Positions 33,389-45,088 of a stretch of 64,000 bases of DNA are shown here, one piece after another. Source of the stretch: Henckelia pumila (Eukaryota > Streptophyta > Magnoliopsida > Lamiales > Gesneriaceae); assembly GCF_033568475.1 (NCBI RefSeq), contig NC_133121.1:5394001-5458000 (forward strand), in the 5' to 3' direction. Position 1 is the stretch's first letter; every line of letters starts with the position of its first letter. Under the pieces are notes generated by a model. That model saw only the letters and a program-made list of their open reading frames with translations, had not been told where the DNA came from and ran no database searches. Both the position numbers and the translations under genes were made by a program.

Positions 33389-33694
33389 TCCTTTCAATTT
33401 GAATTAATTTATGACTATAGGAATTTCATTCTTTTTTTGGATAAAATAATTTATTTTTTTAAAAAAATTTCTAACATAAATTCAAGAAAACCAATTGAAA
33501 AGTTTAATCAATGAACAAAACCACAGCTCATAATTGATTTCTCTTCACTTCACACCATAATTTATTCCAACTTGAACAACACATTTCCTCGAATATTCAT
33601 TACAAGTTGAAGATAAAGCTTTTAGCACATAACTTCCATCTCTAATATCACAAACAACCAGCATTAACTATAACTATCAAGGGTGGAGTTCGTT
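33389..33694. other. UVR8 3' UTR and spacer
   Basis: 306 bp of AT-rich DNA between the Sirevirus LTR and the UVR8 stop codon. It must contain the UVR8 3' UTR. The Sirevirus thus lies within a few hundred bases of the UVR8 3' end. Confidence 0.6.
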
Positions 33695-36600
33695 TCACAA
33701 GTTTTGGCTATCTGATATCTTCATCCTCTTCACATCGTACGCAGGGACGTTTACGTCGCTTATGTTGCTGCCAGATAGCCCAGCTTGCTGTTCTTGAACC
33801 TGCACAAGAATAATACTCCCTCAGAAACTATCTTCATCGTCCAAGAAACTCTAGAATTTTCGATTCTGTATCCCGTTGGTGCATTTTTCTTCCATGTGTT
33901 ATAATGTGAAATAGGATTTCTACACATTCATGAAGTTTATGACCAATGCAGTTCCAGGTAATTTAACACCATAAAGATATATATTCATGCCACTTACATT
34001 TTCATCTGGAACAACTGCATATCTCTCTGTCGGAGAAACCGAAGATTTTTCTGATGAGAGAGCTTAATTTGGTTACTACAAGATTATGAAATGGATGAAA
34101 AGATAATGTACTGTGAGATACAAAACAGGAAGTGCTTAAGGCACCTGATGATGCGTCAACTTTTGAGACTTCGAAGTGTTGTCCACTTGATCCATCTCTA
34201 CTCAAGGCCACTATAATTTTAGGAGCATTTCTACAAATTTCATATGGTAGCTATGAATTTCAAGAGTAAGCAATGGAACATGAATAAACAGAAGGGAGGG
34301 TGATATGATATTACAAGTCAACAGTGTCGCCATGGCCGAGTTGACCATTAGTACCCCTTCCCCAGGAGAAGACATTTTGCCTTTCAGTGACAGCAAGGGT
34401 ATGCCTCCAACCGCACGAGATTTTCTCAACTTTCTGCAATGATCAAGTAGGATAGGAGAAGCTAACAAAAAGAGAATTCGACGTAAAGCTTCACTGTTGA
34501 AAGAGTTCCGGAAAATGGCAAGGTGAAAAGTTGAACCAGTCAAAATTGAAGGAATTGAGGCTAGAAATGAATACATGCCTGATCAAGTGGAAATGTGATT
34601 TGTACCGGTGAGCAATGATCTATATTGTCGCCAACGCCAAGTTGTCCGAACTGTGAGGCAAAGAAGTGCAGACATTTAAAATGGTTCCAAAGACCATGAA
34701 AGTTCAGGTATTACGCGAGGCATACTATTAAAAACAGAGAAGTCAGTAATGCAAATAGTTCTTTGAAGTTGGAGTGACATGATAATGTTCTGGCAACATA
34801 GAAACGAACTAGATGTCCGACCTTATTCCAACCCCAACCGTAGAGTTTTCCATCTGTTGTCAGTGCCATGGTATGCCTCCAACCTCCCGATATCTGAAAA
34901 GATAACAGCCACCAGGGAAACACATAAACAAGAGTATAACAAAGAACATCCACCAGTTGTAGTTACACAGTCCTTGAGCTTTGTTGGAAATGAGTCCATT
35001 TAAAAAGCCTATAAAAAACAGTTTGTTTCAACTTAACAAAACGACCAAGAAATGCGAGGAGTTTACAAGGATCCACAGTGGCTCGTTCCGGTTTACATTA
35101 GGTTGAACGCAACCAAAACAAATAAATAAAAGGTTTTCTGCTTCCTAAATTATGGCAGAGAGAAAGCTTACTTGAGAAATACAATTTCCACCCAAGGATT
35201 CCAGCCTATGAGGGATTAAATGATCCTCAAAATCCCCATGTCCAAGTTGTCCATATTTGCTCCATCCATAAGTAAACAAACTACCAGAAGAGGAGACTGA
35301 TATAGTATGCCGCCATCCGCATGCCACCAAAACCATCTTTTCACCCTGCAACATGGTACTACTATAATGGTAACGGAAAGGCACTCAACTAAACTTAGAA
35401 TTAGCAATGAAATTTGACCCATGATTAGCGACTATATGGGTAGACCCCCTTTTAATGATGAGCAAAGGAGATTTCTTTGCGCATGCAATTATGTCTCAGA
35501 CACTTTTCTTTTTCAGCACAACATATGAATCTCACACAACTTTGATGAGCTTGTCCAGTATTTATTCTTACAACAAGTTACTAGGGTCTAGGAAGGACAA
35601 ATTATCGAAGTCTACAAGACTTTCAGGAACAAAATATATGGTACCATAGTTCCAAGCTTCCTTGTGACAAACATGCACATGTCAGACCTTATTTCCTCTG
35701 CTAGTTCACTTCCTTGCAGTAATAGCCTTCTTCGTGAAGCAAAAACTCAGAAACTGGGAGATTTTTAAAGTATGCCCTTTTCTGACCTTCTAACATTGTG
35801 CACGAATAGGACTAAGACATTAAGGCAACATCTAATTAAGAATCAAGTTAGTGAGAACTGGTTTTTCTCAACTTGCGCATTCTCATACTCTTTACGCATT
35901 AAACAGTGAGAATATGTAGATACATAGATATTATGATACCAGAATGAAAAAATTATGGCAATTTACTCATATATTAATAAGAGCAGTAAAATACCTCCAC
36001 AGATGAAACTATCCCTGGTACTAAACGGTCATCTCTATCACCTAATCCCAAATTACCGTATCGACCCCAACCCCAGCCATAAAGCTCACCATCTTCTGTT
36101 ACTGCAGCTGTATGTTCAGCACCAGCAGCAACCATTTTAATAGATATTCCCTACAAAATGCGAAAAACTTTTGTTTTATCTGTAAATGGATTAATCAAAA
36201 GTTTGCAACATTAAATACATTAATGTGGTTCTTCCCAAGATATAGTTTGAAAGAAATATTAGGAAGGGAAAAGAATACATATATGCACCGAGTTCTAAGA
36301 TTATGGTGCATTTTTTGTTAAGAGGACCAACAAAGGAGAGACAAAGAATTCCATTCCGTAATTAATACATAATACTATTTAACTAACAATACCTGGAAAG
36401 CTTCAATCTTCCTGGGTACAAGTGAATCCTCTGTGTTCCCAAGCCCCAGTTGACCATTTTGATTCCTTCCCCAACTGCAGTTAAGTGGAAGTAAGATCCA
36501 AGTGCAAAACTAAGATATACATAAATCTTCCTAGGATAAGTACTTTAAACTGCACATGGCGAAAGTTTTGCAAATCATATCACAATCCTTGAATATATAA

Positions 36601-39116
36601 TATTTTCATATGTTGCTTGCTGGAATAATTTAATATATGACTTACCATGCCATGGAATCGTCTGTATCTCACTCAAACCTTTAACCATTGCCCAAAAAAA
36701 TATTCCCCTCTTGGTAGATTCATAGTTTTAGAAGAGCAAAGTGGGACAAGCATTTGCTTCCAAATTTTTACAAAGTAAAAGAAAGATTTTCTTTGAAAGG
36801 AGTATAAGAAGCATTATCATCAGCTATAGAAATTCTAGCTTTGTCATCTCATCCAGGACAAAAGCAGCTCCTGTATAGGGAATTGAGCATCTTTTACTAT
36901 CATAGAGATAGTGATACTAACAATAGATTTTCTGCGGTTATTTGTAACTCATCAAGATTTATGAATAAAGCTTTCTGAAATTCCGGATTCTTATCTAAGC
37001 TCATAAGAGTATGAACGTGAAAATGCAGAGAGTCCACAGCATTGGAAACCAACCTCTGAACCTCGCCTTCCATTGTCACAGCCAAACAATGGCTGTCCCC
37101 ACAAGCAATTTGCTTGATCTGTAGGCCTTGTAAGGCTTTGATTGGTTGAGGAGAAAACAAATCACTCGAGTTTCCATGGCCTAACCTTCCAAAATCACCC
37201 CTACATTTTTGGTATAGTGAACCAATATTAATGCAATGATTTAAGATAGTTTAGAAGCATTCTAACTCCCAAGAAACCAAAGATTGTGCATTTGAAAGGA
37301 AAGAAAGCTTGCTAACATCATTAATAGTTGACGACTAAGTTCTGTTGCAGGTGAAAACTAAAAGACAACACTCTTGCACAAGTCAAAACATCATTTAAAC
37401 ACAAATATTTTGCAACAGAAGACATACCATCCCCAGCTATGTACTTGTGTTTGTGACTCCGAGTAAGCAGTCGTATGGTCAGCTCCACAAGACACAGACA
37501 CGATTTCCTTACCATCCAATCCAATCAAGTGAGTAGGCGAAAACCGATCATCTGCATCTCCATGCCCTAATTGTCCATCTTCACCTCTTCCCCAAGAACA
37601 AACAGCATTACCAGCTGCAACATATGAATAAAATAATTAATTCACTGCATTCAGCCCCTACCATCAAGATTGTCAATTTAAGGCAACACAGAACTATAAC
37701 TAAGTTTCTCATCACTTCCCAGTCCCATGAAGCGAATTCAACAGATATGAACAGCATGAAAAATGCTCACCAACTATTAGCAACTAAGTTCACAAGTGAT
37801 CCCCCAAAGTTATTTTCACTAGGATTACAATAAACAGATCAAATCCAGGATTAGACAAAGAAACCAACTCCTACACCCCCTAAGCCATTTTATCAGCTTC
37901 ATTTTTTAACTTTTCTAGTCCGCCTCCTTTGTTCCTAATATCAAGAAATTCAACATGTTCGAAATGTTCATCCTGAACTTCACAAGCACACAGGGAAAAT
38001 AATTCCGGCACACTTGAAATTTGCCATACATGTCACTTGCTTTGGATTTTCGGAACACAGTTAATATAAATGCAATTACAGGTAACCGAGTCTCAGAATA
38101 AATTGTCAAATGCATGCATATAAATCAAATATTTTGTCAGTAATGTAATCATAAATCAAGAAAGAAGTACTTATGATTGAGTCAATCTAAGAAAATACTA
38201 TAAAAATCCAACAAAAAGATTGGAATCTTATAACCATTATAAATAAGATTATACCATTTTAAAGTGTATTGTATATCATCAAAATCCAACAAGTTGCAAA
38301 GTTTTTAATTAAAAATAAGCTATAGCCAATCACTCTCCTCGAAATTCACCCCCGGTCCAAGAAACAAGAAGCAGCATTAAACTCCTATTTGTACCCCCAA
38401 TATTTGTCAAAACATAGGCACCAGCTAGTCAAGGAAATATCCAAGCAAGAATGCATCATCGACCCCACATAAAATTAAGCAAGTGTAAACTGCATTAAGT
38501 GGAGTACCCCAGTCCACGAAGAAAATATCTATGAATTAAATAAGCACTTACATCAAATCAAAGTCTTATCTTATATTAAAGAACAAATAAATGAATTGCC
38601 AATGTTCAAACCAAGATTAATTGCAGACACAAACCTATGTACCACGATTTGCCAAGTACAAGCAAGTGGGGACCGAACCGGCCGATTTGTCGACTGGTTG
38701 CCCCCTTAACTGTGCAAAAATACTAACAAATTCTAGACAGAAATGTTTCAAATACATTTTGAACATGAACCCAGGCCAAGATTCTTACTTTTTTCACTGA
38801 TTCAAAAAATGGATTCAACCCCTGTTGACATGGATCATCTGCAGAATCTTACAAGATACTTGACCAAGAAATGGTAACCATTTACAAAACAAGTCGCCCC
38901 TGATTTTCCCCCCATAAAGCACAAACTTTAACCCAAAATATACCAAAAGACAGCTCATTTCCTGGTCTTACGTTACGTATGAAACATAGACATAAACTTA
39001 CCGAGTACAGCAACAGAGTGACTTGCGCCAGCAGAGATGAGAAGAACCCCACGAATCGGGCCAGAAATATCCTCATTCCCAGAACTACCGCCACTATGCA
39101 TTTGCCCTTCTGCCAT
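33695..39116 (-). CDS. UVR8: UVR8 UV-B photoreceptor, RCC1-repeat protein, 12 exons
   Basis: UVR8 is a seven-bladed beta-propeller homodimer that monomerises on UV-B absorption by tryptophans, enters the nucleus and binds COP1. Exons by splice sites and frame: 39116-39002, 37614-37428, 37200-37054, 36474-36393, 36150-35995, 35345-35172, 34893-34822, 34650-34579, 34433-34315, 34230-34145, 34050-33998, 33799-33695; total 455 residues (Arabidopsis 440). RCC1 repeats start after [12 protein letters not shown] and run through [80 protein letters not shown] and others. The three GWRHT motifs that hold the UV-B-sensing Trp residues of Arabidopsis (W233, W285, W337) are all kept, in exons 6, 7 and 9. 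The C-terminal VP motif ([11 protein letters not shown]) for COP1/RUP binding is present. All introns are GT-AG except the one after exon 8, with donor GC. The gene appears intact. Confidence 0.96.
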
Positions 39117-39350
39117 TTCTCCAAAACGCAAACTTTCAAGATTTTTTTTGTGGGTCTTTCTCGGTTTCTTCAGTGAAAACAATTTCTTGGGATCTTTGGG
39201 TCGAAGCTATTTTTTTTTCTCCAACTTCCAAGCAAGAAAGTCAAAGAAAGTGGGAAGAAAGAAAGTGCTTAGAAGTGATGAAGTCAGGATTTTGACAGTG
39301 AATATTGAAAACGAAAGAGATAACAGAGGAAGAAGAGTGTGGTATAAGAG

Positions 39351-39359
39351 TATTTATAG
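39351..39359 (-). promoter_or_regulatory. UVR8 TATA box
   Basis: The minus strand reads CTATAAATACTC about 240 bp upstream of the UVR8 ATG, a good TATA consensus at a suitable place for a 5' UTR of about 200 bp. Confidence 0.55.
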
Positions 39360-39360
39360 T

Positions 39361-40853
39361 GAAGACTGATAGTGATTGAATGAATGCATGTGTCCCCAGC
39401 ATGTATCTGTTTTCAAATTTGGCGTGAAACATATTTTTTTTAAGAGATATGCTTGTGTCCGCGGGTTCATTTCTTACCTTTATAAAGGTTACCACATGAT
39501 AGATACAAGAGTTCTTATTCATCAATATATGTTGAGTTATTAAAAAATAATTAATCTCATATTTATTGGTAAATGTACATCGTTAAATCTATATCAAAGC
39601 ATATATCTGTATAGGTAGGATCTAACTTACCGTGTTCGCCCATATTTGTATATTAATTTCTGGGTAATAAAAATTTTAATATAAAAATTTTGTAAAATTT
39701 CATGATATATTAAATATAAAAATTAATGATAATAACAAAATCTCAGTATATAATTAATGTAAATTTCGATATAAAGTATATCGGATTTTTTTAAATAGTA
39801 TAACATTATTTGTTACATTATCATTTACTTTTGGTTTTGACTTGAGCTTTGGGCTTAATCTTTGCATGACATAGGCTCGACTAACACATTAATGTAATAT
39901 TTGGAAACTTTTTTTAAAATTATTCTCAGTTTTTTTTTACTTTGAAAAAATGAAAATTATTTTTTTAAAGCATTTATATACATTACCTGAATGATTTTGA
40001 ATTTGATTTTGCGGTTTCTTATTTTAGATATGAATGGAATAATTCCTTCTTTTTTATTTTAATAATATGAATGGAATAATTCTTGCCTATGAATCAAATT
40101 GGAACATTTATAAAGAGTAACATTTTATAAGAGTATTGAACTGTATTATTTTAATCTCTTTTTAAAATTTTTTTTTTGTCAATTTATATATTGTCCCAGA
40201 TGAAATTCATAGTTACTTTTCTTCGATGTGTATTAGATAAATTCAAGCTAATGTAATAACTTATAAAATACGCTAGTCATGTAAATTGTACCAGACAGAA
40301 TTTGTGCGACAGGCTGTCTCGAGAAATTTTTGATAGGAAAATTGAACGCTGGAGCATTAATCAAACAATCACATACTTCATCAACTCGAACATGCTTCAT
40401 AAGTTATTTATTGTCATTTCTTCGTTTTACCGCTGTCTTTTGTTGGTTACGTTTTATTAATATAATTTTATTTTAATAATGAATATTTAATATTTACAAT
40501 CCATAATTTTTAATTTATAGCTATTTGAAATATATATATATATATGTGTGTGTAAGTATATTGTAGTTAGCATGTGAGACTAATAGTTAACATATACCGT
40601 CAAAAAAAAAATAGTTAACATACTTGCTTTGAAAAAACTAAATATGTATCATTTTGAAAAAACAAATATCGAGACGAAGATATAATAAAAGATCTAATTT
40701 TTATACCAAAAAAAAAACCTATTGATTTGTTATTTTAAAAATTGTCTTTGTTAAAAATTAAGAAATTTTAACTGTATCTTTGACCGTATAAACAATGTGT
40801 TCAGAAACTGTAAATAAAATAATAGAGATTAAAAAAAAACTGTAAATAATTAA
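39361..40853. other. UVR8 upstream intergenic DNA
   Basis: AT-rich, without ORFs, with poly-A/T runs and a short TATATA/TGTG repeat at about 40530-40555. It should contain the distal UVR8 promoter. Nothing else is recognised. It ends at the 9-bp target duplication AATAATTAA (40845-40853). Confidence 0.5.
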
Positions 40854-41072
40854 GAGCAAATTGGTGATAAATCCCCAAACCCAAACTTGACTTAGCCCTA
40901 ACTCCCTACCCATAAGATTTTTTGCAATAGCTCCCTAGGACCACAAAACTTGAATATTTAATTGTTTAATTTTTGTACTGGATTTATGTTTTTTTATACT
41001 TAAAATCTAAAGACTTTATGCTAAAACCTGAAGATTTTGTGCTTATTCATGGTACAAAGAATTATCCGTAAA

Positions 41073-41085
41073 AATGGTATCAAAG
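41073..41085 (+). promoter_or_regulatory. Pararetrovirus tRNA-Met primer-binding site
   Basis: TGGTATCAAAGTC resembles the consensus TGGTATCAGAGC that defines position 1 of caulimovirid genomes and binds initiator tRNA-Met. Confidence 0.7.
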
Positions 41086-41168
41086 TCTTAGGTTAATTAT
41101 TCAGACATAATATTATTCGATAATTCATGCTTTTCTTTGTTGAGAAGAAGATTTTTTTAAAAAAAAAG

Positions 41169-41312
41169 ATGACTTCAAACGAAGGTTTGAATCAAGAGGA
41201 TTTTATTCATATGAAATCCTATAAACAAGTTAATCTATTCACAATAGATTACTTACAACAGGTTGTGATTAATGCTCTTAATTTTGAAGAGATAAAGAAA
41301 AATGATTTCTAA
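41169..41312 (+). CDS. Pararetrovirus small first ORF
   Basis: 47 codons from ATG at 41169 (MTSNEGLNQEDF). No domain is recognised. The stop overlaps the start of the next ORF by 11 bases, as in caulimovirids where polycistronic RNA is translated by relay or reinitiation. A longer frame opens at 41127 but lacks support. Confidence 0.5.
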   Translation: MTSNEGLNQEDFIHMKSYKQVNLFTIDYLQQVVINALNFEEIKKNDF

Positions 41313-41673
41313 CTCTCTATTTTTAGAGATTACCCCAGATTCCTCTAAACTCTCCGGAGATCTTAGAGAAATTCAAAAGACGGTACAATATTACAGCAAT
41401 CAGCTGTATGAAATATCTCGGCAAATTGAAGAAATCCTTAAGAAACAAGAAGAAATTCTTGGAAACCTAAAAGATCTTCAAAATAAAATCATAAATCTAG
41501 AACACACTTCGGGTTTTAGAAAAAGAAATACAGGAGGAAGGTTACCACTCTCATTTGGTACCGAACCTTTGTTACATCAGAAAGGTAAAACCAAAATGGT
41601 CCAAAAACCTTTAACCAATGATGAAATGATGATTAATCTTATAAAAGCAGTATCAGAGAAAAACACTATCTGA
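41302..41673 (+). CDS. Pararetrovirus coiled-coil protein (virion-associated-like)
   Basis: 123 residues, open throughout. A clear heptad pattern occupies residues about 25-65 (QIEEILKKQEEILGNLKDL and around), followed by a basic Gly/Arg stretch. In caulimovirids a small coiled-coil protein with a basic tail is the virion-associated or DNA-binding protein; assignment here is by position and composition only. Its TGA overlaps the next ATG (TGATGA at 41671). Confidence 0.55.
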   Translation: MISNSLFLEITPDSSKLSGDLREIQKTVQYYSNQLYEISRQIEEILKKQEEILGNLKDLQNKIINLEHTSGFRKRNTGGRLPLSFGTEPLLHQKGKTKMVQKPLTNDEMMINLIKAVSEKNTI

Positions 41674-43088
41674 TGACTACTTTAGAAAGATTAAAATCTT
41701 GAGGATCTACAAGATCTTGCGGATTCTTTTGCGAATCTCAAAGTAGTAAATCTAAAAATGAATTTCCCTGAGGGTGAACAACCCATAGGAAATCCCCCAA
41801 GATATGTGGTTAAAACAGAAGAACCACATAGTGAGTTCCAGGTTGGAGAAAATTCACATCCAGCAGGAACCAGATCAAGAAGGAGTAAAATCTCACTCCA
41901 TCAAACTCCTTACGAAAAAACTGTTTTAGATCTTCTTACGGGGTTATGTTAAACCTTGATGTTTTGGACTTCAAAAACAAAGAAGATCTTATAGATGATT
42001 GGACGTCAGCTATGAGAATAGCAACAGGGACATTAGATCTCAATAAAGAAGGATTCATTAAACTTCTAGAAATGAGTCTAATGGGATCTGTTAAGATCGC
42101 ATGGGAGATGACTATGCCAGAAACTAAGGAATCAATCTTAGCAGGAGAATTCCTCAGCGAGATTGGAGAAAAAATGGTCACCCTATTTAAAGCACAATTC
42201 ATAGGGGTAGACTATTTCAATAATCAAGATACAGAGAAAAAGAGAAGATATACTCAAGCTCTTTATAGCCTCGAGTTACATGATATCTGCTTAGTTGATG
42301 AATACATTATGTTATTCACTAAATACAGATGGAATTCGGGAGTCGAGGAAAATATAGTTATTCAGCTATTTTTTTCAAAAATGTTAAGTTCTTGGAGAGA
42401 AATGCTGATTAAAGAATATGTTCCAGACAATCTTGATACATTGGCAAGACGTGCCTCCTTTTTTAAAGGAAAATTAGCAGAATAGTGCCATATGGCAGCA
42501 TTACAGAAGAACTACAAGAAAATAAGGGGTATAGATAAGCGTACACCTTTGTGTTGTAGAGAAAATGATCTTCCAACGATCATTGGAAACAGATCACAAG
42601 GATTTAAAAGGAAGAAATTCAGAAATAATCCCTATAATAAAAGAATGAAAAGTTCTTGGAAACCAAGAACATTTTGGTCCAAACAAAAGGCCAGATCCTA
42701 TAGATCAGGTAGAAGAAGTGAACCTATAAGAACATCCCCAGCAACAGGCTCATCACAAAGCAGGGGAAGAACACCATCAAGAAGAACTTTCAAAAGAACT
42801 CATACAAGAGCAAGTAAAAGTTTCAAGGATTGCAACTGCTGGACATGTGGAGCAAGAGGACATATATCTACAAATTGTCCAGAAAACAAGAAAAAAGGAG
42901 TTAAACTCTTTGAAGCAACACCAGATATGGATGATGCGGTCTTCTTTCAAGATCTAGTCCAAGTATATCAATTTGAGGATATCCCCTCAGATGAAAGCAT
43001 ATACGAAGAAGAGATATTGTTTAGTCGAGAAGTTTCTGAAGATGAATCAGAATCAGAATCAGAGAAAAGAGGAAGTGTTTCGCCATGA
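41673..43088 (+). pseudogene. Pararetrovirus coat protein with CCHC zinc finger (broken)
   Basis: The coat ORF starts at 41673, shifts frame near 41696 and again near 41946, and has an in-frame TAG at 42483-42485. The capsid core lies at 41946-42485, with an Arg/Lys/Ser-rich basic segment at 42600-42820. The zinc finger CWTCGARGHISTNCPENKKK is at about 42838-42897 and is followed by an acidic C terminus rich in Glu and Ser. The order capsid core, basic region, CCHC, acidic tail is that of caulimovirid coat proteins. The stop TGA at 43086 overlaps an ATG at 43085. Confidence 0.85.
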
Positions 43089-43104
43089 AACACATGAAAG
43101 TTTG

Positions 43105-44271
43105 GCTGGGTTCTTTAGTCAAACCACGATATCTCATAATATGGTCCAAAGGATTATGAGAGAAAATCCAACATTATAGAAGTACCAAGGATTTTCGGCA
43201 GGACAAGTTGAAAGAGTCTTAGGAAACCTAGGGCTAAGACAAAGAAGACATAATTTGATTTATAAGGTATCCAGAAGGGAAATGGCGATCCCTATGGAAC
43301 TAACCAGTAATCAAATTGAAATGCAGTTAATTCTCTTTGAAGAAATTCGAGAAGAATTACAGAAATTAAAAGCAGAAGTAGCAAAGACAATGTCTTGGAT
43401 TCATATTGGAGCAATCCAGATTATGATCAAGACTACTTTTAAAGAGGGAATAGATTCACCTATAGATATCGTAGTATGCGATAAAAGAATGGGGAATATA
43501 CAAGATGCGGTTCTAGGAACTATCTCGGGAAATTTATGTGCAGGAAAAATTGTGGGAGTTATTTATCCAAGAATAGCCTACAATTTAGCTGATAGAGATT
43601 TTAGTCGAGCCTTGACTTTGCATCAAAACTTCAAGGAAAAAAGACTAATGAAGGAAGGTAATAGGCCATATTCTATTACGTATCAAATTTCATATACTCT
43701 TTCTAATACTCACCATTCTGAATTATTTATTAGAAATGAGTTCATTGAAATTCCAGAGATCTTTGGGAAAGTTGCTCAAGCAATATATCCGGAAAGAATC
43801 GAGTTTCCTTTAATTCAGGAAACAGACATTCAAATTCAAGACAGACCGGTTCTATACAGAGACCTTAAAATAGAACCCCGAAGGTTATCTTTCCAAGGAG
43901 ACAGAATGACAAGCAGGAGATGAGACAAATCTCCTATTCAAGAAATTTCACCAGAAAAAAAAAAGTTTTCTATAATAGGAAAACTTAGATCTCCAGAAGG
44001 ATGGAAAGAAGTGAAAATAGTATTCGAAATTACAAGTCATCGGAACTTGTTTCCTTGTAACTCGATTTACTATTTGGAACAACAGGAAAAAGGAACTTAC
44101 CAAGGAGTCATAAATATTGGAGAATTGGAAGTTCAAATCTGGGGAATTCCAGGAAAAGAAATAGATCAACTCATTCTTGGTCTAAAATTCCTGGAGGACC
44201 ATAAACCATGGAAACGCCTTGAAAAAGGAATAGAGTTCATGGCAAAAGAAAAGACTTGGAGAATTCAATAA
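43105..44271 (+). pseudogene. Pararetrovirus movement protein (30K superfamily, broken)
   Basis: The main open part is 43180-43923, preceded in the same frame by a TAG at 43177-43179. It has the caulimovirid movement-protein pattern: MSWIHIGAIQIMIKTTFKEG, the DIVVCDKRM block, a GNLCAGKIVGVIYPRI block and a later YSITYQISYTLSNTHHSE. A frameshift after 43923 puts the C-terminal part in another frame (44011-44271). In active viruses this protein enlarges plasmodesmata for spread between cells. Here it is interrupted twice. Confidence 0.85.
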
Positions 44272-44283
44272 GAATTCTACGAA

Positions 44284-44550
44284 ATGGAAAACCAAGAGAA
44301 TTGGATAAGGGACAATCCCTTAATCAGATTCGAGAACTCTGTTCACAGACAGAGGAAGAAGCAACAGTTGAAATTAGTAAGTCATGAACATGATTTATTA
44401 GAACGCATTGAAGAAGTAGAAAGGAGTAACCATACTTTACCTTCTGAGGCCTTAGGGAAACTAAAGGTAAATAGTCTTAATCGGATTACTGAGTTACAAC
44501 ACAGTCTGTTAAAAATGGCAGGGCCATTTAGTAATCCCTTTAAAAAATGA
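44284..44550 (+). other. Pararetrovirus linker ORF before the protease
   Basis: 88 codons, open, beginning MENQENWIRDNP. Charged with a helical pattern (ERIEEVERSNHTL). No domain recognised. It lies between the movement protein and the protease and overlaps the protease frame by four bases at 44547 (ATGA). Confidence 0.5.
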
Positions 44551-45088
44551 CAACAAGTCCTTTCTCCATATACATTCTGATAGGGATGTTATATGAACAA
44601 TATAAGGCTGAGTATTTTGCAGCTTATATTGACTCGGGAGCAGGAATTTGTACAGCAAAAAGAGGAGTCTTCCCTGAAGAATGTGAAGAGGAATTGCCAA
44701 AAATTGCTGGACGAGATTTCTCTCAAAGAATTTAATTCTTTGCAAAGGAATAAAACAAGCAGAGATCCTTATGGGAGGTGCAGGTCAAACACCTTGGTAC
44801 AAGGTAAAAACACCACCAATATATTTCCATGATACAGGAGCTGATATCCTGTCAGGAAATAACTTCTTACAAATGTTTAAGAAGTACACACAAGACAATG
44901 AGTCAAGAAGACTTATGTTCACTACAATTTGTGAGCATAAAATTATCGTTCAAAGACTCAAGGTTGCTTTTTATCGACAATTGCCGATAATATTTCGCAG
45001 CCAGCGTGGTGATAAAAGACAACTTTTTCACCCAAAAATGAAAGATCCAAGAAGGTTTGGAGAAACCATGTTGAAAATAACAACATAA
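44547..45088 (+). pseudogene. Pararetrovirus aspartic protease (frameshifted)
   Basis: The catalytic motif YIDSGAGICTAKRG lies at about 44622-44663 in the first frame, which ends at 44735. The rest, with a PIYFHDTGADILSGNNF block, is in another frame up to 45088. This is the A3-type protease that heads the caulimovirid polymerase polyprotein. The two pieces are not joined in one frame. Confidence 0.8.

Noticed and set aside
35145-35384. Separate short RCC1-like genes in 33700-39180
   Set aside because: They are the exons of a single UVR8 gene; splice sites and phases join them into one frame.
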